From Luidia sarsii (lineage: Eukaryota > Echinodermata > Asteroidea > Paxillosida > Luidiidae), in NCBI GenBank assembly GCA_949987565.1, contig OX465103.1:5804761-5868760 (forward strand): a DNA stretch of 64,000 nucleotides, written 5' to 3'. Below are positions 50,945-60,525 of this stretch, piece after piece (position 1 is the stretch's first letter; the number at the start of each line of letters is the position of its first letter). A program made the translations under genes and the position numbers. The notes beneath the pieces are model-generated. The model had not been told where the DNA came from. It did no database searches and was given only the letters and a program-made list of their open reading frames with translations.

Positions 50945-51380
50945 AATTAGAGGATAGAGAGAGACTCAGGAAGGCCGGAGATAGGAATTAACATTCCTTT
51001 TGCAAAAATGGTAACATCATAGGCAGGGGGAAAGCAAGAACCAGGAAGGGAATTCCAGGTAGAGGCAGAACGAGGGAAGAAGCCATTACGGTACCTCTCC
51101 GTTCTACACCTGACCTGGGTGAGAGGAGGCAAACAGCCTGGTTAATTGCTCACTTAAAATGTCCTTACTGGGGGAACCAGGTCTGCAAGAGCAGAGGAAC
51201 ACCTTCCATAGAAGTAATGGTAGAAGAGGCTCAGGATGGCCACCGTCCTACGATGGGGGAGGGGTTGCAAGGACGACCCAAGCTCCTTGCCGACAAGGTT
51301 AATGACCCTCCTCTGCACTCAATCCAAAGGGACAAGTGACAAGCAGAAGCCCAATGAAGCATGAGCTTAGTGGAAAGGTT
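50945..51380 (-). mobile_element. LINE C-terminal fragment (frameshifted)
   Basis: In two frames the minus strand reads LDWVQRRVINLVGKELGSSL, QPLPHRRTVAILSLFYHYFY, GRCSSALADLVPP and then RTERYRNGFFPRSASTWNSL. This is the characteristic end of many non-LTR retrotransposon polyproteins (LD-VQRRA--L, HRR-VA-LSLFY, R--R----F-PR----WN-LP). One frameshift and a stop separate the two parts. Confidence 0.8.
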
Positions 51381-51838
51381 AATAATTACAGACTATTGTT
51401 CATGAAGTTTGAATTATCTTGTTTTCAGATGCGGACACTATTTATTACTTTTTTTTTCATTGTGATAATGTTGGCAGAGACTTATCAATAAGGTTTTGAG
51501 AAGATTTCCACTTAATCTGGAGAGCCACTTGATTGTGAATTAGTTCGCATTATTTTGGTTATTATCAAGGCTGTTGCTATTACATTTGTATTGTTTTGTC
51601 ATTGTTTGTTCTTGTTGATGCCTTTAGAAACAATAAATGAATGAAATGAAATATCAAGAACACATTACACTATCAGTGTTTACCGGGTATAGGGAAAAAT
51701 GTGAAAACTAATGATACACATGCATTCCAACTTTTTGAGTGACAGTGTAGAATTATATTCAAGAAGATTTATTTCATACAAATGCATACAGTATAATATC
51801 ATCTACCAATTATCAAGGCACACTTCTTTGGGGTGACA

Positions 51839-51985
51839 ATAGATCGTTTGCACCGGCAGCCATCATTGGGGCCTTCTGGAGTTGTTAAAATTCAGTGACA
51901 ATGCAGATTCAAAGAGTGCACTCTTGCCTTTCCAAGAGCAACAAAGACTAGGCCCCAAAGATGGCCACCGGTGCAAACGATCTAT
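51839..51985. mobile_element. Small foldback MITE
   Basis: A 147-bp element with ends ATAGATCGTTTGCACCGG and CCGGTGCAAACGATCTAT, a perfect 18-bp inverted repeat extended imperfectly by GCCATCATTGGGGCC. Confidence 0.7.
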
Positions 51986-52279
51986 ACAGGAGTCTGCATC
52001 AGGGCAATGTGATCTGACCTTTGATCTGATATTGGCTATAAACATGAGTGGCACAAGCTCTATATCTTTAACTGGGGCCTCTCAATAAAGCCTTGGCTCT
52101 GGCTCTGGCTTCGGCTTCATATCCACCCATTTGAAAGAGGCAGCCACTAATCCAGAGGATTGCGGCTTTGTGCCCAAGCTCCTATTTTTGTCCATGAAAC
52201 TGCAACATGAAAATGCCATAACCTATGAGCGTTCATTCCGCGGAATCGTGTCTGTTAAATTACTTCTGTGCTCTCTTTC

Positions 52280-53490
52280 ACCTTGCCCACAAGTATCCTC
52301 ACCTTGGTACCCACCACCACACATATGCAGCTCTTTCGGGCGCTTTTGAGTTTTGACAGAAATTGTCGCTGCCAACTTGTGGTGGAAACATCCAATCAGC
52401 TATCATTATCTCTTTCATGATACGGCTAGATTTTTAATCACCAATCATAAATACTTGAATATAAACTGCATACCTTGCCCACAAGTATCCTCACCTTGGT
52501 ACCCACCACCACACACATGCAGCTCTTTCGGGCTCTTTTGAGTTTTGACAGAAATTGTCGCTGCCAACTTGTGGTGGAAACATCCAATCAGCTATCATTA
52601 TCTCTTTCATGATACGGCTAGATTTTTAATCACCAATCATAAATACTTGAATATAAACTGCATACCTTGCCCACAAGTATCCTCACCTTGGTACCCACCA
52701 CCACACATATGCAGCTCTTTCGGGCTCTTTTGAGTTTTTACAGAAATTGTCGCTGCCAACTTGTGGTGGAAACATCCAATCAGCTATCATTATCTCTTTC
52801 ATGATACGGCAAGATTTTTAATCATCAATCATAAATACTTGAATATAAACTGCATACCTTGCCCACAAGTATCCTCACCTTGGTACCCACCACCACACAC
52901 ATGCAGCTCTTTCGGGCTCTTTTGAGTTTTGACAGAAATTGTCGCTGCCAACTTGTGGTGGAAACATCCAATCAGCTATCATTATCTCTTTCATGATACG
53001 GCTAGATTTTTAATCACCAATTATAAATACTGGAATATAAGCTGCATACCTTGCCCACAAGTATCCTCACCTTGGTACCCACCACCACACATATGCAGCT
53101 CTTTCGGGCTCTTTTGAGTTTTTACAGAAATTGTCGCTGCCAACTTGTGGTGGAAACATCCAATCAGCTATCATTATCTCTTTCATGATACGGCAAGATT
53201 TTTAATCACCAATCATAAATACTTGAATATAAACTGCATACCTTGCCCACAAGTATCCTCACCTTGGTACCCACCACCACACACATGCAGCTCTTTCGGG
53301 CTCTTTTGAGTTTTGACAGAAATTGTCGCTGCCAACTTGTGGTGGAAACATCCAATCAGCTATCATTATCTCTTTCATGATACGGCTAGATTTTTAATCA
53401 CCAATTATAAATACTGGAATATAAGCTGCATACCTTGCCCACAAGTATCCTCACCTTGGTACCCACAACCACACATATGCAGCTCTTTCG
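52280..53490. repeat. 192-bp satellite, 6.3 copies
   Basis: Units start at 52280, 52472, 52664, 52856, 53048, 53240 and 53432 with ACCTTGCCCACAAGTATCCT. Copies differ at a few diagnostic sites, and the last four full units form two 384-bp dimers. Because 192 is divisible by three, each unit shows the same 62-residue frame with a stop. It is not coding. Confidence 0.95.
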
Positions 53491-53639
53491 ACTTACCGAC
53501 TTTAATTTATGAAAATCTTAAAACTTAAGAGGGCCTGAGAGTTGGATTATGGCAGGACTTTTTCTTTTCTTCAATGTTCCTATACATTGCCTTTGAGAAA
53601 GACTATGACTGAAATGTTAGACCCTGTTTCCTTTCATTT

Positions 53640-53735
53640 GTTGAGATCTATAACATTAGATGATCCAGGAGGCAAGAGATCTCGGGTTCAAATCCCGATC
53701 CAGTCAAAGTTTTCTTTGCCATTTAAAAAAAACAA
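53640..53735 (+). mobile_element. tRNA-derived SINE
   Basis: A B-box motif GGGTTCAAATCCCGATCC is followed by the family tail CAGTCAAAGTTTTCTTTGCC, the same tail seen in inverse at 14848-14880 and 61320-61350. The A-box part is weak. Confidence 0.65.
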
Positions 53736-54639
53736 AAACCAAGACACAGCACAAACAATGGCTTTGGTATGATTTGAACCGGCAACTTCCCCACTTGACC
53801 AACAAGCTGGTCAAACTGTTGTTGCTTATACACCCCAGGACAATTGTGCTATTCCTATCCCATTCTTTATTGGAAAACCCTTTGACTCCTAAACTAACTC
53901 CAGAAATGTTTCAAACAAGGTGCAGAGTTATAGAGGCAGCTTTGACCATAAACACCAGAAGACAAAAAGGTGAGCCTTCTATGGGAATTCACCCTTTGAA
54001 AACATTTGGAAAAACAAAATCAAATAAAAAATAAATAAATAAATAGACTACAAAAATAGGCACAAATGTTGCAAACTGCTAACTGACTGAAACGACCTAA
54101 ATGCAAATATCAACTAGACACAACGTCTGACTTTTCCGTGTATTGTGCAGTTGAACTGTTGTGGCAGTGTATCAATACATGTAGTTGTTACGTTTTGAAA
54201 TAATAATCTAAAATTGCTATGGCCAGGTCCGGACTACCGGTAACCACTTTCCTAAAAAGATGGACACAACCATGCACTCAAGAAATATGAACGAAAAATA
54301 ATGATTCCAATCTTTCTGTTGCTTAAATATGCTCAAATGAATGTGAAATCATGAAAAATTTATTACCTCATGAATATTCATGGGATGACTTCATGGTCAC
54401 ATGGTGGCGATTTTTGGATAGACCTTTTGCCAACTTAGATATTACATGCCAAATATGGTGTGGGCCCTGTTGATTACTTTTAACAATTAAGAAAAAGAAA
54501 AAAAATCAACAAATCAAAAAAGTTGCCACCATTGGAGCATGGCGCCAGTCTTTTTCTCAGCAAAAAAAAAACCCACAAAAAAGTTGTTGGCCGAGACGTC
54601 TTTCCACAAGCCTTTTCTACGGAATCTGATGAACTCTCA

Positions 54640-54955
54640 GTTGACAAACAAGCTTAGAAATGGACACTGCACTGCACGCTTTCATGGGTTGGATCATTTC
54701 AGTCGTGTCAGCATGATTTCTGATGTCCAAATGTGGCTTAATCTAGGATCGTCAAGGAATAAATACACGTTCATTCCATTGCTGCAATCTTCAGGAACAA
54801 ATCTTGCAGGCATGTCAATGAATTTGTCATTATTTACTCCTGAAATTGGTTCTCTTGTAACACTTCCCCAACAAGAGTAATGGACCGGGTTGTCAGCTCA
54901 TGACATCACCAAGGACGGCCTCCATGGGGGCGTGGCTGCTCCGCTACCCCCCTTC
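54640..54955 (-). mobile_element. Diverged, inverted copy of the TTAA/THAP-relic element
   Basis: The minus strand here matches the plus strand of about 60690-60990: the block GGCGTGGCTGCTCC with GACGGCCTCC, the peptide-encoding part (DDPRLSHIWTSEIMLTR in minus) and the GGGTGAGTC-type context are shared. Several frameshifts and stops are present; terminal repeats are not preserved. Confidence 0.6.
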
Positions 54956-54985
54956 TTAACTGTTTCTTTTTTTAACCTTCTTTCC

Positions 54986-55262
54986 CAAATCTTAACATTT
55001 AGTGGGACTGACGTTTTGATCCTAGCAGGACCTTTCTCAAAGGCACCTTTCTCAAAGAGCAGGACCTTTCTCAAAGAGTGACAAGGACAAAACAGATACA
55101 TGTACACGAAGGAAGGGGGAAGAGAGTGAATAGGACACGGATGAGACACAAAGGACAAAGAGTAAAGCTGGTAGGGAGAGATCAAAGGGAAGGGCAAGGA
55201 GTAGGGTAGGGATTAGTGAGAAGAGGGGGAGAAAGATCAAAGAGAGAAGTGTGGAGGAGTGA
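54986..55262 (+). repeat. hairpin-family half element with 190-bp purine-rich tail
   Basis: Second copy of the arm-plus-tail unit seen at 23909-24157, with the arm's CTTTCTCAAAGG motif locally repeated three times (55032-55076). The tail matches with about 90 percent identity by eye. Confidence 0.7.
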
Positions 55263-56449
55263 ACACAAAAGAAGGATTATTAGAAAGCTGCATGGTGTTA
55301 GTCATTACCCTCCTGGATGTTGAGACCATGTGGTTGAATAGTCCGAAGACGCTTCATCAACATTTTCTCACGGCTAAAACGCAACATTTTTGTATATCAT
55401 CTTCTTTCCCAAAGTTTAAAATCTAAAAATCAATGTATTTGTGCGTAAATGTATTTTAATGACACCACCTTATTATTTGAAATAATAAAAACAGAATTCC
55501 AATAATAAAAACAAAAATGTCAGGCCCTCCTCATTTTTGTTAAAATAGTAAATCAATAAAACGTCACCAATAAAAAGTGAGCAAAATATTTCACCCTACA
55601 TCTCCTCTCCTAACCCAAACAAAAATATGTTGACACTTGAACTTCCCAATTACCCATACACTTGATGACATGCCAAGGCCAAAAACAAAAAAGGCTTTTA
55701 GCCCCCAAAAATACAAAATTAAGGGCAGATTTGAATCAGTATGATTCCAATGTATGAATTAAAATGTTAAATTTTTCTAAAAATTTCTTCCTCCCCTATC
55801 CCTTTCTAGTAGAAATTTGGCGAATTTATTCTTTTTAAACTGATCCCAAGGTTACATAATACTGCACTGCATAGAACAGAAAGAAATTGCACTCGGTCAA
55901 ATTATTCCAATGTCATTGAATGGCGCCCTCGCTTGGTGACTCCTGCAACGCGCCAGTTGAAGCATTGAGATATGAGCAGCTAATTTGTTCAATTGAGTGT
56001 TTGCCCAACTAGATGTACATGCATAATTGTACGCTCAGTGCCTAGCCCGATTGGCTGGACAAAAATAACGTACTTTAAAGTCTGGATGTGAACTGAAATT
56101 TTTGGCTGTGGCTATGGTTGACTATGGTACCGTACATGCAGAGCCTGTGCTTAAAATGCATGAAGGACAAGCCAGTGGCTGTACCAATAGCTGAAGCCAT
56201 AGCCAGAGGTCAGCAAGGGACTGTCAGAGGTCCCTATGGAGCTATAACAAGGCTCCATGCTTAGACAAATTACCATGATACGAGAACATTACTTGAGTGA
56301 CAGGTGACCTGTGTACATGTAGGTCACTTTCACCAATTACTGAGCACCCTCATATAGTAACTTCAAACAATTTCAAAACCTTGCAAACTGGTTGTAATTC
56401 AATGCAGCAAAGTGTCCAGTATACTGTAGTACTGCTACTACTTTGGTTT

Positions 56450-56950
56450 TCAGTTTGGCATTCGTCTGGCCTTTAATTTAGTGAATGCTATTTGGCCTTC
56501 ACTTTGGCGACCACTAAATGACATTTATTTTTGTTTTGGTGGCTGCAAATTGGCGTTTTAGTGGCCATTTGGCGTTTTATTCTGCCATTTTAGTGGCTAC
56601 TAATGACCCTTTTCTATAGCAGCCGTTCTTATAAATTTTCTTTGGCAGCTGCTAATAGTGGATGCTAATTGAAATTTTGGCAGCCACTAAAATAGCATTT
56701 TGTTTGACGGCCATCAATCAGCCTTTCCTGTTGCATCTGCTAATTGGCCTTTCTTAAGTGGCCACAAATTGACTATTCTCTTTAGCGGCTGCCAATCAGC
56801 CTTCTCTTTGCCAGCTGGTAATTGGTCTTTTCTTTAGTGGTTGCTAATTGGCCCTTTATTTAGCAGCCACTAATTGGCCATTTTGAGAGGCCACTAATTG
56901 GCCTTTTTCTTTAGTGACTGCTAATAGGCCTTTTATCTACCGGCCGCTAA
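56450..56950. repeat. Degenerate tandem repeat beside the SLC35B4 stop
   Basis: About 15 degenerate units of 30-33 bp around CTAATTGGCCTTTTCTTTAG-TGGCTG. The unit next to the gene reads CTAATTGGACTTTTCTTTAG and contains the stop codon and the last KEKSN codons of SLC35B4 (minus strand). Confidence 0.85.
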
Positions 56951-57253
56951 TTGGACTTTTCTTTAGAAGCCGGACTGCTGGCCACTCCCTGGGGTGTCCT
57001 GTTTAGCTCTTTGGTGGCCAGAGCCGTGGCCGGGGGCCACATCCAGTCTCTGGCCATGTGCAAGACACCGGTGAAGAGCAGGGTGCCGCTGAAGACTGCG
57101 GCCGTGCCCAGCCAGTGGTAGAAGGTGAAGGGGTTCTTGAAGTAGAGGATGGAGAAGACCAGGCTGAAAAACTTGCGCAGGGTGACCACCAAAGTGACCA
57201 CCAAAGAGGGGCATTCGGTGGTCAGTATAAAGACTCCACGGATACAGACATAC
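56947..57253 (-). CDS. SLC35B4: SLC35B4 UDP-sugar transporter, last exon and stop
   Basis: The exon starts with G, completing the Gln codon, then YVCIRGVFILTTECPSLVVT, LVVTLRKFFSLVFSILYFKN, PFTFYHWLGTAAVFSGTLLF. It is almost identical to the human C-terminal membrane segments (YVCIRGVFILTTECASLTVT...). After TGVLHM comes a species-specific hydrophilic tail of about 37 residues ending KEKSN, with stop TAG at 56949-56947. The human tail is also short and lysine-rich. The last codons and the stop have the same sequence as units of the degenerate tandem repeat that follows (56450-56950), so the repeat either arose from or invaded the gene's 3' end. Confidence 0.95.
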
Positions 57254-57713
57254 GTGAGGAGCGAGAAAGAGAGACAGATAGAAAGAAAGAGGGCAAAAGA
57301 GCCAGAACATCACAAAGGGGTCAAGGAAAAAAAAATCACAATGATAAACACAATCTTTACTTGTGTGCCAGTCATTTTGCCTCAATGTTATTGACCTGAG
57401 ATCTCATGCAGAGTGCCCTCGCTAGGCAGCTTTTGGTAGCTTATGAAAATCCAACAAAGCAAAGAAGATCTGTCAGGAAAACTGTGTACAATTTGAAACA
57501 GATGGCAGGAACATTGCACTGGGCCAGGACTTAAATCTGAGACCTTTGGTTTAATGTACCGGTGCTCTTCTCATCACCTGAGGTGTCCATCCCTTTAGAT
57601 GACGGCCTTCCCAAAATAGTAAAAAAAAAAAATTCTTAGAGGGCCAAACATTTTAATTAGGAGTAGGATGCCTTTCAGAAGATAGAAACAAATTTTGAAT
57701 AAAAAAAGGATAT
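57254..57713 (-). other. SLC35B4: Minor-class (U12-type) AT-AC intron of SLC35B4
   Basis: The 460-bp intron begins ATATCCTTTT, an exact match to the U12 5' splice consensus, and ends CTCCTCAC. Removing it gives the conserved peptide ITQ-YVCIRG with the Gln codon split. Between the in-frame TGA at 57312-57310 and the exon start there is no AG dinucleotide on the minus strand, so no GT-AG solution can reach this frame. A perfect U12 branch consensus TTCCTTGAC lies at 57328-57320, but 67 nt from the 3' end, farther than the usual 10-25 nt. A TC-rich run lies nearer the 3' end. Confidence 0.88.
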
Positions 57714-57789
57714 TGTGTGATCACATTCCCAGCCAGGTAGAGCCACATCTTTGGTACCGCTGCTTCCAGGATTGGAACTACAACAGGTT
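57714..57789 (-). CDS. SLC35B4: SLC35B4 UDP-sugar transporter, penultimate exon
   Basis: The 76-nt exon encodes EPVVVPILEAAVPKMWLYLA followed by GNVITQ, aligned with human YEIPVIGVTLPIMWFYLLMN IITQ. The acceptor is TGCACAG|AA, where AA completes the Glu codon begun in the previous exon. The 3' end is unusual: the exon ends ACA CA and the intron starts ATATCCTTTTTT, so the Gln codon is split CA|G across an AT-AC intron. No GT-type donor in the last codons would keep the conserved ITQYVCIRG sequence. Confidence 0.93.
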
Positions 57790-58205
57790 CTGTGCAAAAA
57801 GGATGAAAGAAAAGACTAGAGATTATGTCTGTTGGCAAATAGAACATAACACTTTTCCACATCTGGTTCTCTTAAAAAAAAAAAAAAATTGACGTCAACG
57901 GGATTCGAACCCCTACCCTCCATTCCTACCCCAAAACGCTCATGCATATTTTGTGCACAAAGTGTATGGGACTTCATTATAATATTCAAAATATCATAAT
58001 AATTCTGAACAATGGTCAATTGGTTTCAAACTTATAATTTGGAATATCTAGCCCAATAGCTAAATGCCAACCAAATTACGAAAAGACTGACCATTGGCAA
58101 ATATGTGTTTTAAAAACACGCACTTTGATGACGTCTCCAGAGCTAACATTTGGGGTTGAGGGGTTTGGATGGGGAGTGGGGTGAGGACCCAGCACATATG
58201 CATAC
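57790..58205 (-). repeat. SLC35B4 intron carrying a dispersed repeat copy
   Basis: Most of this intron (about 57811-58140) is a copy, about 80-90 percent similar by eye, of the start of the repeat at 10155-10480: shared text includes the phrase around tgtctgttggc, a poly-A run, gggattcgaac and a long AT-rich block ending at gatgacgtc. The gggattcgaac segment looks like an antisense tRNA B-box, so the 5' end may be tRNA-derived. A third fragment of the same family lies at 54290-54470. Confidence 0.6.
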
Positions 58206-58281
58206 CTGAATTGGAGAATACTACAGCATAGTTGTAGATGTCCTTGCCCAGGACTGTAAAGCCGACCAGCGGTAAGGCATG
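58206..58281 (-). CDS. SLC35B4: SLC35B4 UDP-sugar transporter, internal exon (HALPL motif)
   Basis: The 76-nt exon encodes HALPLVGFTVLGKDIYNYAV followed by VFSNS plus one base, aligned with HALPLPGFVFLASDIYDHAV of the human protein. This is the short re-entrant loop and the start of the following segment. The acceptor is TCCACAG|CAT (phase 0), the donor TTCAG|GTATGC (phase 1), a normal U2-type site. Introns on both sides are short (419 and 416 bp). Confidence 0.93.
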
Positions 58282-58700
58282 CTGTGGACGGATAATGCCA
58301 AATGAAACAGGGCATTAAAGCTTCTTCAGGTTTAAACTCTTTGTAAAAACGCAACAAGACTTAATATGGGAGGGAGGGGATCAGACCTTCTCTCATGTGG
58401 GTTCGGCCTTAACCACTTCGCGCCGTTTTTTTTTTCAGCGCCAATGACCGCCATACGGGGGTTTTTGAACAATGCATCATTTTCAAATCTCACTAAAACA
58501 ATCAGAACAATATACATGTATTTCTGTGAAAAAACCCGATAAGGGTATACTATGGGTACTATGGGTACTATGGGTATCTTTTCCCAAACCGTAGTTGAAA
58601 GGCTTCCTGTTTTCATGCCTAGTGCCTATGATAGGCTTGAATAAAAAAACAAAAAACAAAACAAAGGAAATACTGGTGCACAGGCTCGTGCAGCACTCAC

Positions 58701-58810
58701 AGAATAGAAGAGAGCTTCCCTGGGATGCTTGCCATAGGTGGAGTACAAGGTCTCTTGGAAGATACCCATGCGGGCTGACATGAAGAGGGCAAAGGTCAGC
58801 ATGAACAGAC
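58701..58810 (-). CDS. SLC35B4: SLC35B4 UDP-sugar transporter, internal exon (MSARMGIFQE helix)
   Basis: The exon encodes GLFMLTFALFMSARMGIFQE, then TLYSTYGKHPREALFYS. Human SLC35B4 reads ALTFALLMSARMGIFQETLY, then KRFGKHSKEALFYN, so the match is near-identical across a transmembrane helix and the conserved GKH loop. The acceptor CACCAG|GT sits directly beside a roughly 800-nt polypyrimidine run (minus strand). The donor is TCT|GTGAGT, phase 0. A long Pro/Ser-rich open frame running into the exon from 59741 is an artefact of that tract. SLC35B4 is a Golgi/ER multispanning antiporter for UDP-xylose and UDP-GlcNAc. Confidence 0.95.
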
Positions 58811-58812
58811 CT

Positions 58813-59612
58813 GGTGGAGGAGGGGAGAAGGGGGAGGGAGGAGGAGAAGGAGGAGAAGGGGGAGGAGAGGAGGGAGAGGAAGAGGGGAGGGTGAGAAGGA
58901 GGGGGAAGGGGGGAGGAGGAGGGGAGGAGGAGGGGAGGAGGAGGAGGAGGAGGAGGGAGGAGGAGGGGAGGAGGAGGGGAGGAGGGGGAGGGGGAGGAGG
59001 AGGAGGAGGAGGAGGGGGAGAAGAGAAGGGAGAGGAAGAGGGGAGGGTGAGGAGGAGCGGGAGAGGGGGAGGAGGGGAGGAAGAGGGGAGGAGGAGGGGA
59101 GGAGAGGAGGAGAAGGAGGAGGAGGAGGGGGGGAGGAGAGGAGGGAGAGGAAGAGGGGAGGGTGAGGAGGAGGGGGAAGAGGGGAAGGAGGGGAGGAAGA
59201 GGGGAGGAGGAGGGGAGGAGGGGAGGAGAAGGAGGAGGAGGAGGGGGAGGAGAGGAGGGAGAGGAAGAGGGGAGGGTGAGGAGGGGGAAGAGGGGAAGGA
59301 GGGGAGGAAGAGGGGAGGAGGAGGGGAGGAGGGGGAGGAGGAGGAGGAGGAGGGGAGGAAAGGAGGGAGAGGAAGAGGGGAGGGTGAGGAGGAGGGGGAA
59401 GAGGGGGAGGAGGGGAGGAAGAGGGGAGGAGGGGAGGAGGAGGAGGAGGAGGGGAAGGAGGGGAGGGAGAGGAAGAGGGGAGGGTGAGCAGGAGGGGGAA
59501 GAGGGGAGGAAGAGGGGAGGAAGAGGGGAGGAGGAGGGGAGGAGGGGGAGGAGGAGGGGAGGAGGAGGGGAGGAGGGGAGGAGGGGGAGGAGGAGGGGAG
59601 GAGGGGGAGAGT
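58813..59612. repeat. 800-bp polypurine/polypyrimidine tract
   Basis: GGAGGA, GGGGAA and GAGGGA units with hardly any pyrimidine on the plus strand over about 800 bp. On the minus strand it is a CT-only tract ending at the CACCAG acceptor of an SLC35B4 exon. It also shows a longer-range period of roughly 100-150 bp (AGGAAGAGGGGAGGGTGAGG recurs). Confidence 0.95.
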
Positions 59613-60181
59613 AGGCAAGAATTGACTGAGGGTCAGCTTGTATGTTTCAAGAATGAGGATGGGTCCTTGAAGTGGAAGAGTCTCCTTTAAGAGAGATCCT
59701 TCTGCCTGCAAGGATCTACATGACATGCGCTCTACGCTCACGAATCAATGGATGAGCGAGGGCCTCGCCAGTATCCTTCCCTTCGTTGATCAGCCTCGAC
59801 CAGTGAAAGATTTCCACTTGATACTTTCTGTCGATCCGCTCTGGCGATTCTGGTCAACTTGTCGTCCCTTCATGGAGGACATGCCTAGTTGCACAAGCAG
59901 GGTTCACTCTGCCTCACGATATATCAGACAAGGGATCTTAGTTCATTGATTACCATCAGGGATGTAAGCGACCGACAAATTCATTTCCTGAAAATCACCG
60001 AAAAAGGCCAATAAATTGTGTGACTGCGAGTGAGCGCTTACGCGACTGAGAGGTGCGACCATGAGATTCATGGCAGGGGTGCAGGCACCATTCATCTTTT
60101 AGGGTTGTAACAGATGAAAAATGAGCAGTTTGACATACATTGTAAATACCTGTTTGACATAAAAATAAAATTTAAAAAAAA

Positions 60182-60292
60182 CACGCCATTTCCGGAAAAC
60201 CGGAAATTTCCGGAAAACCGAACATTTCCTGAAAACCGGAAATTTCCAGAAAACCGAAAATTTCCGGAAAACCGGAAATTTCCGGAAGTCTC
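60182..60292. repeat. Palindromic minisatellite
   Basis: About six units of CCGGAAATTTCCGGAAAA, each a palindrome, in the first visible SLC35B4 intron. Confidence 0.9.
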
Positions 60293-60430
60293 ACACTCCT
60301 GTATCATGTCACATTCTATCCTTTCCTTTTTGCTTTCTGCTTGACCTCTTTCCTTGCCTTGAGCATTCGTCGTAAATGGGCTTTGGCGCAAGACAAATCT
60401 CGTGTATTATTATTATGCTGGTCTGCTCAC

Positions 60431-60506
60431 CTATTATCCAATTGGCAATGTCATTGGCAGACATTGTACCATCTCCATCTTCCGTACTGCTGCTCCTTGA
60501 ATTGGC
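60431..60506 (-). CDS. SLC35B4: SLC35B4 UDP-sugar transporter, internal exon (luminal/cytosolic loop into TM)
   Basis: The 76-nt exon encodes ANSRSSSTEDGDGTMSANDI, then ANWII plus the first base of a glycine codon. It aligns with the VTSQSSLSENDGFQAFVWWLLG region of human SLC35B4, a divergent loop before a conserved membrane helix. The acceptor is CCAAAAG|GCC and the donor ATAATAG|GTGAGC, phase 1, exactly matching the next exon. Similarity alone is modest here. The exact phase chain (0 in, 1 out) and position are what make it convincing. Exons for residues 1 to about 160 of the transporter were not found to the right (60507-64000) and presumably lie outside the window. Confidence 0.75.
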
Positions 60507-60525
60507 CTTTTGGGATAGCAAGAAA

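Larger units (their letters stand above)
50427..56946. other. Intergenic region left of SLC35B4
   Basis: The region contains a minus-strand LINE fragment (50945-51380), a small foldback MITE (51839-51985), the 192-bp satellite (52280-53490), a plus-strand SINE (53640-53735), a diverged copy of the THAP-relic element (about 54640-54955), a hairpin-family element with its 190-bp tail (54986-55262) and a degenerate tandem repeat (56450-56950) that runs into the SLC35B4 stop codon. 55270-56440 is AT-rich with nothing recognised. TACATG arrays are almost absent. Confidence 0.6.
58811..60430 (-). other. SLC35B4: SLC35B4 intron with polypurine tract and minisatellite
   Basis: This 1.6-kb intron contains the polypurine/polypyrimidine tract 58813-59612 next to its 3' splice site, unremarkable unique DNA at 59620-60100, and the palindromic CCGGAAATTTCCGG minisatellite at 60182-60292 near its 5' end. 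Confidence 0.8.

Noticed and set aside
52353..53528. Four near-identical 62-71 residue frames
   Set aside because: One per unit of the 192-bp satellite; each has its own stop, begins at a non-ATG codon and changes with neutral variants.
57320..57354. GT-AG alternative for the last SLC35B4 intron using the AG near 57354
   Set aside because: An in-frame TGA at 57312-57310 would follow, breaking the conserved YVCIRG frame.
58738..59614. 249- and 150-residue Gly/Glu/Arg frames on the plus strand
   Set aside because: Translation of the polypurine tract; no family, no codon structure.
58626..59741. 371-residue Pro/Ser-rich frame on the minus strand
   Set aside because: Low-complexity translation of the CT tract; only its last 37 residues are a real SLC35B4 exon.
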